Positions 1 through 5,027 of a stretch of 5,027 bases of DNA are shown piece by piece. Positions within the stretch are counted from its first letter, which is position 1. Every line of letters starts with the position of its first letter. The translations under genes were made by a program, and so were the position numbers. This DNA comes from an uncultured Eubacteriales bacterium. Lineage in GTDB: Bacteria; Bacillota; Clostridia; TANB77; CAG-508. The stretch covers positions 1 through 5,027 of the forward strand of contig CABTXJ010000063.1 of assembly GCA_902488785.1 (NCBI GenBank), given 5' to 3'. The notes beneath the pieces were generated by a model that saw only the letters and a list, made by a program, of their open reading frames with translations, did no database searches and was not told the origin of the DNA.

Positions 1-830
1 ATATTGAAAAACCAAAAGCACCTGTTATTGAAGTAAAGGTGAATAGTAAACCGGAATACGAACTAAAGTTCGCATCACTTACAGATACAAAATTAAAAGA
101 GGAAGAAGTATTAGAAAAAATAGACGAAAAAGCAGATAAAACTTATAAAGTCTATAATATAAAAGTTGGAGAAGAAGTACTTGCAAAAGTTACTGATCCA
201 AATAAAGCAAATGAAATAATTGAAGATATAAAAAAAGATAGAGAATTTGATAAATTAGCTGTAGAAGAAGAAGTTACTAAAAAATTAGAAGTCACTGAAG
301 TAGAAGAAGCTAAAAAAGTTGCCTTAAATAAAGTTTCAGAAATACAAGAACAACAAAGAAAAGAAGCAGAAGAAAAAAGAAACAAAATGATGCTAGCTTC
401 TAGATCTTTAGGATCAAGAGGAGGATCAAGAGGTACTTCAGTAAGTCCTAGAGCATATGAATCACTTAGAGGTATGAGTTTTATTAACCCAACAGGAAGG
501 CCAATTACATGTGGATTTATGGGATATAGAGGACATACTGGTGCAGATATGCAAGGAACAGGAATGACAGTTAGAGCAGCAAACAGCGGTGTAGTTACAA
601 AAGTATTATATTTAACAAGAAGTTATGGTCATCATGTAGTTATTGATCATGGTAATGGAGTATCAACATTATATGCACACTTAAGTACAATTAATGTATC
701 AGTTGGTCAAAATGTATCAAAAGGACAACAGATAGCAGTATCTGGAGCAACTGGTAATGTTACAGGACCACATTTACACTTTGAAATGCGTATTAATGGA
801 AGACCAATAAATCCAGCACCATACATATAG
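1..830 (+). CDS. M23 family (LytM-type) peptidoglycan endopeptidase, 5' end missing
   Basis: C-terminal 275 codons of a zinc metallopeptidase that cuts peptide cross-links in peptidoglycan outside the membrane. The frame is open from base 3, so the GTG at 39 is probably internal; it has no ribosome binding site, and the true start with any signal peptide lies upstream. The first part (to about 390) is Glu/Lys-rich. It contains a segment of the type 'YNIKVGEEVLAKVTDPNKA', resembling the accessory regions that precede M23 domains in clostridial wall hydrolases (inferred from memory). A Ser/Gly/Arg-rich linker follows (about 395-460). The M23 domain runs from about 480 to the end. The HxxxD zinc ligands are His 534-536 and Asp 546-548, the catalytic-type His of YAHLS is at 678-680, and the final HLH has His codons at 771-773 and 777-779. 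All expected active-site residues are present, so it is probably active. It ends in TAG and is followed by its own terminator. Specificity and whether it serves division, growth or sporulation cannot be told. Confidence 0.93.
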   Translation, partial: IEKPKAPVIEVKVNSKPEYELKFASLTDTKLKEEEVLEKIDEKADKTYKVYNIKVGEEVLAKVTDPNKANEIIEDIKKDREFDKLAVEEEVTKKLEVTEVEEAKKVALNKVSEIQEQQRKEAEEKRNKMMLASRSLGSRGGSRGTSVSPRAYESLRGMSFINPTGRPITCGFMGYRGHTGADMQGTGMTVRAANSGVVTKVLYLTRSYGHHVVIDHGNGVSTLYAHLSTINVSVGQNVSKGQQIAVSGATGNVTGPHLHFEMRINGRPINPAPYI

Positions 831-901
831 TTGATAATATATAAAAATATTAATGATAAGAAAAATTAAAAATTACATGAAATACTAAAATTAGTAATTA
901 G

Positions 902-926
902 AAACAGGCAAAACGCCTGTTTTTTT
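902..926 (+). terminator. Intrinsic terminator after the M23 gene
   Basis: Perfect 8-bp stem AAACAGGC (902-909) / GCCTGTTT (915-922) with a 5-nt loop AAAAC, running into a seven-T tract (920-926). It lies 71 bases past the M23 stop codon and separates this gene from the next promoter, which starts 8 bases further on. Confidence 0.92.
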
Positions 927-933
927 ATGCATA

Positions 934-962
934 TTTACATAATACCAATTACATGTTACAAT
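934..962 (+). promoter_or_regulatory. Vegetative (sigma-A type) promoter for the 1025 gene
   Basis: The -35 is TTTACA (934-939), with one mismatch to TTGACA. A 17-bp spacer leads to the -10 TACAAT (957-962), one mismatch to TATAAT, preceded by TGT (954-956), which gives an extended -10. The predicted transcription start is near 969, giving a leader of about 56 nt before the ATG at 1025. It sits directly after the upstream terminator, as expected for a separate transcription unit. The -10 lies inside the palindrome described at 941-977. Confidence 0.65.
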
Positions 963-977
963 TGTAATGTAGGTATT
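941..977. promoter_or_regulatory. Dyad overlapping the -10 and start site; candidate repressor operator
   Basis: Two overlapping inverted repeats are visible. One is a perfect 12-bp palindrome TTACAATTGTAA (956-967) that contains the -10. The other is longer and imperfect: left arm AATACC (941-946) plus ATTACA (948-953), right arm TGTAAT (963-968) plus GGTATT (972-977). The dyad covers the spacer, the -10 and the predicted +1, where a bound repressor would block polymerase. The TACA/TGTA half sites recall operators of winged-helix repressors of the BlaI/MecI kind, but that resemblance is weak and no regulator gene is visible here. Confidence 0.45.
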
Positions 978-1012
978 TATTAAATAAAGCGAAAATTTTT
1001 GCAATATTATGT
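965..1012 (+). promoter_or_regulatory. Shared leader element, copy 1 (5' leader of the 1025 gene)
   Basis: This stretch begins at the predicted transcription start and resembles the leader at 2280-2320. Shared pieces in order are TAATGTA (965-971), ATTT (975-978), TTAAAT (980-985), AGC (988-990) and TTTTGCAA (997-1004), then a less exact AT-rich end with ATGT. Within it GCGAA (989-993) can pair with TTTGC (998-1002) around loop AATT, using one G-U pair. A good ribosome binding site AAGGAG (1013-1018) follows directly, so folding or protein binding here could affect translation. It may be an RNA element or a DNA operator; the sequence does not decide. Confidence 0.42.
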
Positions 1013-1024
1013 AAGGAGTATTAT

Positions 1025-2086
1025 ATGAAACTGTATATGAGTAAAGTTGTGACACATGAAGATTTTTTAAAGATGTTTAAGGAAGAAAAGTTAAAGCTTC
1101 CAGATATATTAAAACAAAAAGAAAGACAAGAAGAGATATTTAATATTAGCAATGATAATGGTAATGTTCTATCAAAAGATAATCTTAATTTGATAACATT
1201 CGCTTCAGTTAATTATAATGAAGTTAAAAAATATTCAATACCATATCCAATATGCTTAGAAGAAAATAGTTATTTAAATTTAGGCTATGCATTAGATATT
1301 AAAATTACTATACCTACTATTTCTGTTATTTATGAAATAGAAAGTGATGGACTTGAAATTGTTAAAAATGAAAAATTTAATGAAGGGGATGATAATGAAG
1401 AAATATATATTTGGAAAGTAAAGGATGGATATTACAAAATAATTAGTATATTAATTGGTTCTGATATATTACATGATCAAGAAAAAATATATTTAGGTTC
1501 AGGAGAAAAAATATATATACAAAAAGTTGATAGAGTAGTTAGTGAAAGGATTTCTCAAATCAGATTATTTACTATATATATCAAAAGTATTTCACATGAG
1601 GCAAGGCAATATATTTCATATGAAATGTTAAATGTTTTTAAATATATATTTGGTGATGATGGGATAATATATAACAAAGAAAAAGAAAATATGACAACTA
1701 TACAAAAACTTATGATTGAACTAATTAATGATCCAGATTATAAGAAGATGTATGCGCTAGAATACCTATATAATTTTGTTGAAATTGAAGATGAAAATGA
1801 AATAATAAAAAAAGTAATAAGCGATTATCATTCCATGAGTGATATATATAAGTATAAAAAACAATTTATGTATTGTCTTTTAACTATACTTACAGAGAAT
1901 GTAGAACAAAAAGCTAGAAAAAGATTGGACAAAGAGGAAGAAAACTATGAAGAAACCAGAAAGAAAAAAGCAAAAGAAAGGGAAGAAAATAGTGTTCAAG
2001 ATCCAAAAGAAAAGGTTCAAAAGGAAGAATGCAACAATAAAACACATGAAGAAAGAGTTGATGAAATTGAAGAAGAAGCTGAATAA
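1025..2086 (+). CDS. Hypothetical protein, 353 aa, charged coiled-coil-like C-terminal tail
   Basis: I do not recognise this protein. The start is chosen because AAGGAG (1013-1018) lies 6 bases before the ATG; another Met is at residue 5. No signal peptide or membrane segment is visible, so a cytoplasmic location is likely. Residues 1-42 are charged and probably helical. About 53-175 alternate hydrophobic and polar residues and look beta-rich, including ISILIGSDIL and the tyrosine-rich EKIYLGSGEKIYIQ. About 175-290 look helical. Residues 292-353 are almost all Glu, Lys, Arg, Asn and Gln, suggesting a coiled coil or disordered tail. Base composition resembles the neighbours, so there is no sign of recent transfer from a GC-rich source. 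The gene has its own promoter, an operator-like dyad and a terminator. The tail may be shortened by a frameshift at 2083-2086. Function is unknown; the tail could mediate oligomerisation or partner binding (inference). Confidence 0.85.
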   Translation: MKLYMSKVVTHEDFLKMFKEEKLKLPDILKQKERQEEIFNISNDNGNVLSKDNLNLITFASVNYNEVKKYSIPYPICLEENSYLNLGYALDIKITIPTISVIYEIESDGLEIVKNEKFNEGDDNEEIYIWKVKDGYYKIISILIGSDILHDQEKIYLGSGEKIYIQKVDRVVSERISQIRLFTIYIKSISHEARQYISYEMLNVFKYIFGDDGIIYNKEKENMTTIQKLMIELINDPDYKKMYALEYLYNFVEIEDENEIIKKVISDYHSMSDIYKYKKQFMYCLLTILTENVEQKARKRLDKEEENYEETRKKKAKEREENSVQDPKEKVQKEECNNKTHEERVDEIEEEAE

Positions 2087-2157
2087 AAGAAAAATTATAC
2101 TTAGAAAAAGAAAATCAAGAAAAACAAAAAGAAGAAAAGCATATAATATTATTTAAA
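2083..2157 (+). pseudogene. Possible out-of-frame remnant of the C-terminal tail of the 1025 gene
   Basis: Directly after the TAA stop (2084-2086), the frame starting at 2083 reads IKEKLYLEKENQEKQKEEK, with the same Glu/Lys/Gln character as the tail before the stop. In purine-rich coding DNA the Glu-rich frame is usually the real one, because the other two frames read as Lys/Arg runs. One extra base after codon GAA 2081-2083 would join the two parts and remove the stop. This suggests a one-base deletion, real or from assembly. The frame stays open to a TAG at 2257-2259, but that passes through the terminator hairpin, so the original end is unclear. It could still be chance in A-rich DNA. Confidence 0.35.
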
Positions 2158-2159
2158 AG

Positions 2160-2187
2160 ATTAAAGAGCATATATATGCTCTTTAAT
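2160..2187. terminator. Perfect 28-bp palindrome, probable terminator of the 1025 gene
   Basis: Arms ATTAAAGAGCA (2160-2170) and TGCTCTTTAAT (2177-2187) are fully complementary around the loop TATATA. The downstream strand continues ATTATATTTT, a broken T-run, and the upstream side is A-rich, so it could work in both directions. It lies 73 bases after the stop codon. The T-tract is poorer than in the other two terminators of the window. Confidence 0.65.
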
Positions 2188-2201
2188 TATATTTTAAAAT
2201 T

Positions 2202-2232
2202 AATTATTTTAATTAATTGTTTTAAAATAATT
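2202..2232. repeat. AT-only inverted repeat between the terminator and the next promoter
   Basis: AATTATTTTAA (2202-2212) and TTAAAATAATT (2222-2232) are perfect 11-bp inverted arms with a 9-nt loop. It partly overlaps the palindrome ATTTTAAAAT at 2191-2200 in style, though not in position. It lies just upstream of the -35 at 2246. It contains no GC pair, so as RNA it would be weak; it may only reflect composition, or it may act as a curved upstream (UP-like) region. Confidence 0.4.
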
Positions 2233-2245
2233 CTAAAATATAGTA

Positions 2246-2274
2246 TTGTTATATACTAGGTGTTGTGATATAAC
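2246..2274 (+). promoter_or_regulatory. Probable promoter for the 2352 gene
   Basis: The -35 is TTGTTA (2246-2251). A 17-bp spacer leads to the -10 TATAAC (2269-2274), preceded by TGA (2266-2268), an extended -10 of the TGn type. The predicted start is near 2281, giving a leader of about 71 nt. The architecture (extended -10, 17-bp spacer, leader carrying the shared element) matches the promoter of the 1025 gene, but the dyad found there is absent. Confidence 0.55.
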
Positions 2275-2279
2275 TAAAT

Positions 2280-2320
2280 TAATGTAATTTTTAAATGGAG
2301 CAAATAATTTTGCAAATATG
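2280..2320 (+). promoter_or_regulatory. Shared leader element, copy 2 (5' leader of the 2352 gene)
   Basis: Counterpart of the element at 965-1012: TAATGTA (2280-2286), ATTT (2287-2290), TTAAAT (2291-2296), AGC (2299-2301), TTTTGCAA (2309-2316), then ATATG. The ungapped core 2292-2315 matches 981-1004 at 19 of 24 positions by hand count. GCAAA (2300-2304) pairs with TTTGC (2309-2313) around loop TAAT. The TTAAAT block lies 16-17 bases after the -10 in both genes. Unlike copy 1, about 20 more bases separate it from the ribosome binding site AGGAGG (2341-2346). Confidence 0.42.
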
Positions 2321-2351
2321 TCAAAATTAAATACATAATTAGGAGGACATT

Positions 2352-3092
2352 ATGAAAAAATTAGTGATAGGCATACCATGTGGGAAAAAATATAATGATA
2401 TAATTGCAAATATAGCAGGATATGGATTAACAGATTGTTTAATAGACAAATTGTCAAATGATTTAGATCAAGAAAAATATATTGCATATGATTCAATAAA
2501 TTATATTGAATATAATCTTTCAGAAAAAGATATGGATTATCTTTATGACTTTCCAGAAGTAATTGTAGTAATTGAAGCAGAAGTAGAAGGTGAATCTAAA
2601 AAAATAGGAGAACATGAGTATAGTATTTTAAGAGATGAATTAAGAGATATAATATTTGAAAAAAGATATACTATAGTAAAAGGGTTTATTGGAAAAGATT
2701 ATTATTATGATTTAGAACAAATAATAATGTATGATGATATAACAGAAACAAGAGAACATGCATTAATAAAACTTGCAATAAGGATGGAATCGTATACCAA
2801 TCATCAATTAGATGATATATTAATTGAACTAGAAATAATTAAAAAAGCTCATCCAAATGATTTAAATATTGATGAAGTAATTGAAGTTACAAAAGAATTA
2901 AGAAATGATTGTTATATGTTTAAACCTTTAGCTAGAATAGCTTCTATTTTGGTAAAAACAAAAGAAAGATATTATACAATAGATAAAAGGCCAAGTAAAG
3001 TGTTTAACAATATAGTTAAATTAAATAATTCAACATTAACAATTCAAAGATCAATTGCAGAAATTACTAAAATTAGAAATGCAAAATATTAG
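2352..3092 (+). CDS. Hypothetical protein, 246 aa
   Basis: I do not recognise this protein. The start is well supported: AGGAGG (2341-2346) lies 5 bases before the ATG. It has no signal peptide and no membrane segment. It opens with KKLVIGIPCGKKYND; Cys10 does not sit in a proper lipobox and the hydrophobic run before it is too short for a lipoprotein signal. Residues 66-82 (FPEVIVVIEAEVEGES) look like a beta hairpin in an otherwise acidic, tyrosine-rich region. From about 130 to 205 it appears mostly helical. The last 40 residues are more basic, with several Lys and Arg. Cys10, Cys29 and Cys187 are the only cysteines and form no clear metal motif. It is flanked by its own promoter and a strong terminator, so it stands alone. 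The leader it shares with the 1025 gene is the only clue to its role and suggests co-regulation with it. The proteins themselves show no similarity I can see. Confidence 0.86.
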   Translation: MKKLVIGIPCGKKYNDIIANIAGYGLTDCLIDKLSNDLDQEKYIAYDSINYIEYNLSEKDMDYLYDFPEVIVVIEAEVEGESKKIGEHEYSILRDELRDIIFEKRYTIVKGFIGKDYYYDLEQIIMYDDITETREHALIKLAIRMESYTNHQLDDILIELEIIKKAHPNDLNIDEVIEVTKELRNDCYMFKPLARIASILVKTKERYYTIDKRPSKVFNNIVKLNNSTLTIQRSIAEITKIRNAKY

Positions 3093-3120
3093 CAAAAATA
3101 TTAGTGACATAATTAATTTT

Positions 3121-3150
3121 AAAAAGCAGCCAACTGGTTGCTTTTTATTT
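3121..3150 (+). terminator. Intrinsic terminator after the 2352 gene
   Basis: Stem AAAAAGCAGCC (3121-3131) / GGTTGCTTTTT (3136-3146), 11 bp with one G-U pair and a 4-nt loop AACT, continuing into a T-rich tail (ATTTT). It starts 28 bases past the TAG. The A-run on the left arm could allow termination on the opposite strand too, but no converging gene is present. Confidence 0.92.
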
Positions 3151-3300
3151 TGACTTTTTTATTGGATTATTTTTTCCAATTTTATTCTATTCTTATTTTT
3201 TCTTTGGTTTATTTTAGTTTAAATTACTTTACTTTAGTTATAGTTAGTATTTCTTTTTTAAACTTAATAAATATTTTTAAATATAATAATTATTATACAA
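3147..3300. other. T-rich intergenic tract without a supported gene
   Basis: The + strand changes here from the purine-rich pattern of the genes to a strongly T-rich one. A 60-codon hydrophobic frame (3138-3320) opens with TTG inside the terminator stem, lacks a ribosome binding site and reads as Leu/Ile/Phe/Tyr because of the T content, so I do not call it. TTA triplets on the + strand give stops on the reverse strand. One small inverted repeat, ATTGGA (3161-3166) / TCCAAT (3175-3180), is followed by a T-run and could be a weak second terminator. Confidence 0.5.
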
Positions 3301-3321
3301 AAGTTTTAATAATTATATAAT
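3294..3321 (+). promoter_or_regulatory. Best candidate ftsH promoter
   Basis: TATACA (3294-3299), 4 of 6 to TTGACA, lies 16 bp before a perfect TATAAT (3316-3321). The start would be near 3328, giving a leader of about 57 nt. Three more perfect TATAAT hexamers follow at 3337, 3342 and 3349, but they lack a convincing -35, so the exact promoter is uncertain. Confidence 0.4.
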
Positions 3322-3330
3322 ATGAAATAA

Positions 3331-3354
3331 ATAATATATAATATAATATATAAT
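3331..3354 (+). repeat. Perfect tandem 12-bp repeat (2 copies) upstream of ftsH
   Basis: ATAATATATAAT occurs at 3331-3342 and again at 3343-3354 without a gap. Each copy ends in TATAAT and another TATAAT spans the junction (3342-3347). It lies 30 bases before the ftsH ATG, in the leader or promoter. Copy number could vary by replication slippage. Confidence 0.7.
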
Positions 3355-3384
3355 GCTTAAGAAAATATATAAATAGGAGAAATT

Positions 3385-5027
3385 ATGGCAGGAGAAAATA
3401 AAAATCAAAAAATTAAAACAAGCAATGTTATAGTAACTGGGATATGGTGGATTATTATAATATTAATGAGTTTTTTAATTATATTTCAAAAAGGTTTTGT
3501 TAAAAATAGTAATTATTCAGAATTACTTTCAAATATTAACAATGGTAAAGTAACAAATGTTTCAATAAGCTCAGATAGAAAAAAAGCAACTTTTACTAAA
3601 GATAATGTAGGATATGAAGCAAATATACCAAGTATTGATACTTTTATGAATGAAGCAAATGAAAAAATAAAAAATGGTGATTTAAAAGTAAATCAAAAAG
3701 AAGAACCAGTATTAAGCGTATTATTTAAAAATGTGGCTGTTGTTGTTCCATATATGCTTATGATACTTGTACTATATTTTTGGTATAGAGCACTTAAACC
3801 AAAAGCAATAGGAACTGTAGGTAATTCTGATTTTAATGATCCTGTAAGTAAGGAAATGTCATTTGGTAAAAGCAAGGCAAGACTTGTTGATAATGAAAAC
3901 CCTAAAGTTAAATTTAAAGATGTTGCAGGTATTGATGAAGAAAAAGAAGAATTAAAAGAAATAGTAGACTTTTTAAAGAATCCACAAAAATATATTGAAA
4001 TGGGAGCAAGAATCCCTAAAGGAGTATTATTAGTTGGAAGACCGGGAACAGGTAAAACATTACTTGCAAAGGCAGTAGCAGGTGAAGCAGGAGTTCCATT
4101 CTATATAATATCTGGATCAGACTTTGTTGAACTATATGTAGGTGTTGGAGCTAAAAGAGTAAGAGAAATGTTTTTAGAAGCTAAGAAAAATTCACCATGT
4201 ATAATATTCATAGATGAAATAGACGCAGTAGGAAGACAAAGAGGAGCAGGATTAGGTGGTGGAAATGACGAAAGAGAACAAACACTTAACCAATTATTAG
4301 TTGAGATGGATGGATTTGGTGAAAATGAAGGAGTAATAGTAATTGCAGCAACAAATAGGCCAGATGTATTAGACTCAGCACTTTTAAGACCAGGTAGATT
4401 TGATAGACAAATAGTAATTGGAATGCCAGATAGTAAGGCTAGAGAAGAAATACTTAAGGTACACAGTAAAAATAAGAAATTCGCAGATGATGTAGATTTT
4501 AAGGTAATTGCTAAAAATACACCAGGATTTGCAGGAGCAGATTTAGAAAATATATTAAATGAAGCAGCACTTATTGCAGCTAGAACAAACAAAGAAAGAA
4601 TAACAAACAAAGACGTAGAAGAAGCAATGGTTAAAGTTTCAATGGGACCTGAAAAGAAGAGCAGAGTATTTACAGATAAAGATAGAAAATTAGTATCATA
4701 CCATGAAGCAGGACATGCATTAGTTTCAGCATTCTTACCTACACAAGATAGAGTACATGAAATATCTATTATACCAAGAGGTATGGCAGGTGGATATACA
4801 ATGTATAAGTCATCTGAAGATAAGTCATTTATGTCTAAAAAAGAAATGGAAGAAAGTATAATATCACTTTTAGGTGGAAGGCTTGCAGAAGAATTAATTA
4901 TAGGAGATATTTCAACAGGAGCAAGTAATGACATCCAAAGAGCATCACAAATTGCAAGATCAATGGTTACAAAATATGGTATGAGTAAAGTGGTAGGAAC
5001 AATTGACTATGGTCAAAATAGTGAACA
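3385..5027 (+). CDS. ftsH: ATP-dependent zinc metalloprotease FtsH, 3' end missing
   Basis: Membrane-anchored hexameric AAA+ protease that extracts and degrades damaged membrane proteins and short-lived regulators. The ATG at 3385 follows AGGAGA (3375-3380); 547 codons are visible and the frame is open at the window end. Order of parts: membrane helix 1 (about 15-34), extracytoplasmic domain (36-112), membrane helix 2 (117-134), AAA+ domain (about 170-410), peptidase domain from about 420. Walker A is GRPGTGKT (218-225, Lys224), Walker B has Asp277-Glu278, and the second region of homology has arginine fingers Arg335 and Arg338. The zinc motif HEAGH is at 440-444 and the third ligand Asp516 is in GASNDIQRA. 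Two departures from the usual family sequence: Arg219 replaces the first Pro of GPPGTGKT, and the pore-loop aromatic is Tyr251 where E. coli has Phe228. All catalytic residues are present, so an active protease is likely. It stands alone behind an AT-rich leader rather than after tilS-hpt, the arrangement seen in many Bacillota. Confidence 0.97.
   Translation, partial: MAGENKNQKIKTSNVIVTGIWWIIIILMSFLIIFQKGFVKNSNYSELLSNINNGKVTNVSISSDRKKATFTKDNVGYEANIPSIDTFMNEANEKIKNGDLKVNQKEEPVLSVLFKNVAVVVPYMLMILVLYFWYRALKPKAIGTVGNSDFNDPVSKEMSFGKSKARLVDNENPKVKFKDVAGIDEEKEELKEIVDFLKNPQKYIEMGARIPKGVLLVGRPGTGKTLLAKAVAGEAGVPFYIISGSDFVELYVGVGAKRVREMFLEAKKNSPCIIFIDEIDAVGRQRGAGLGGGNDEREQTLNQLLVEMDGFGENEGVIVIAATNRPDVLDSALLRPGRFDRQIVIGMPDSKAREEILKVHSKNKKFADDVDFKVIAKNTPGFAGADLENILNEAALIAARTNKERITNKDVEEAMVKVSMGPEKKSRVFTDKDRKLVSYHEAGHALVSAFLPTQDRVHEISIIPRGMAGGYTMYKSSEDKSFMSKKEMEESIISLLGGRLAEELIIGDISTGASNDIQRASQIARSMVTKYGMSKVVGTIDYGQNSE

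Noticed and set aside
152..385. Reverse-strand frame inside the M23 gene
   Set aside because: Ser/Phe-rich shadow of the Glu/Lys-rich coding strand, with no start signals.
883..894. 12-mer TACTAAAATTAG also found at 3065-3076 inside the 2352 gene
   Set aside because: One copy is intergenic and the other is coding, in low-complexity AT-rich sequence; a chance match is the simplest reading.
1947..2156. 69-codon Lys/Arg-rich frame overlapping the end of the 1025 gene
   Set aside because: It is what a Glu/Lys-rich coding frame looks like when read one base off; it has no ribosome binding site of its own.
2352..2390. Possible lipoprotein signal around Cys10 of the 246-residue protein
   Set aside because: The hydrophobic run before the Cys is only about six residues and the lipobox positions do not fit.
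3081..3104. Near-duplicate GCAAAATATTAG / GCAAAAATATTAG across the stop codon of the 2352 gene
   Set aside because: Short, AT-rich and out of frame with each other; probably slippage or chance, with no sign of function.
3138..3320. 60-codon hydrophobic frame that would look like a small membrane protein
   Set aside because: It starts with TTG inside the terminator stem, has no ribosome binding site, and its hydrophobic content follows from the T-rich base composition.
3693..3875. 60-codon reverse-strand frame inside ftsH
   Set aside because: Shadow of the second membrane segment region of FtsH.
4101..4934. 277-codon reverse-strand frame inside ftsH
   Set aside because: The forward strand encodes unmistakable FtsH motifs over the same bases; the reverse frame is a Ser/Leu-rich shadow.

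Overview
This window is very AT-rich, and all its genes are on the + strand. Strong AGGAG-type ribosome binding sites, intrinsic terminators, a FtsH with Clostridia-like segments and an M23 wall hydrolase point to a low-GC Gram-positive bacterium, most likely a member of Clostridia (Bacillota). Genes end in TAG or TAA and every visible Trp is TGG, so nothing suggests a recoded TGA. The lineage is inferred from composition and family resemblance, not from a marker gene.

Layout: (1) 1-830 is the C-terminal part of an M23 (LytM-type) peptidoglycan endopeptidase whose N-terminus lies outside the window; a strong terminator follows at 902-926. (2) 1025-2086 is a 353-residue protein I do not recognise, with a highly charged C-terminal tail. 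It has a good extended -10 promoter (934-962) overlapped by a dyad that looks like an operator, and a hairpin terminator at 2160-2187. Just past its stop codon another frame keeps the Glu/Lys-rich pattern, which suggests a one-base deletion shortened the gene. (3) 2352-3092 is a second unrecognised protein (246 residues), with its own promoter (2246-2274), leader and strong terminator (3121-3150). (4) 3093-3384 is an intergenic stretch with a T-rich tract and a perfect tandem 12-bp repeat carrying TATAAT boxes. (5) 3385 to the window end is ftsH, the membrane AAA+ zinc protease, cut off inside its protease domain.

Each gene appears to be its own transcription unit; I see no operon. The M23 enzyme and FtsH act at the wall and the membrane. 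The most interesting signal is that the two unrecognised genes have related 5' leaders. Beginning at the predicted transcription starts (about 969 and 2281), they share TAATGTA, ATTT, TTAAAT and an AGC-TTTTGCAA block. That block can form a 5-bp stem with a 4-nt loop in both copies, and the differences inside the stem-loop either fall in the loop or keep pairing (G-U versus A-U). This suggests that two otherwise unrelated orphan genes are controlled together, by an RNA element or a protein operator. It is a hypothesis from one pair of sequences in AT-rich DNA.
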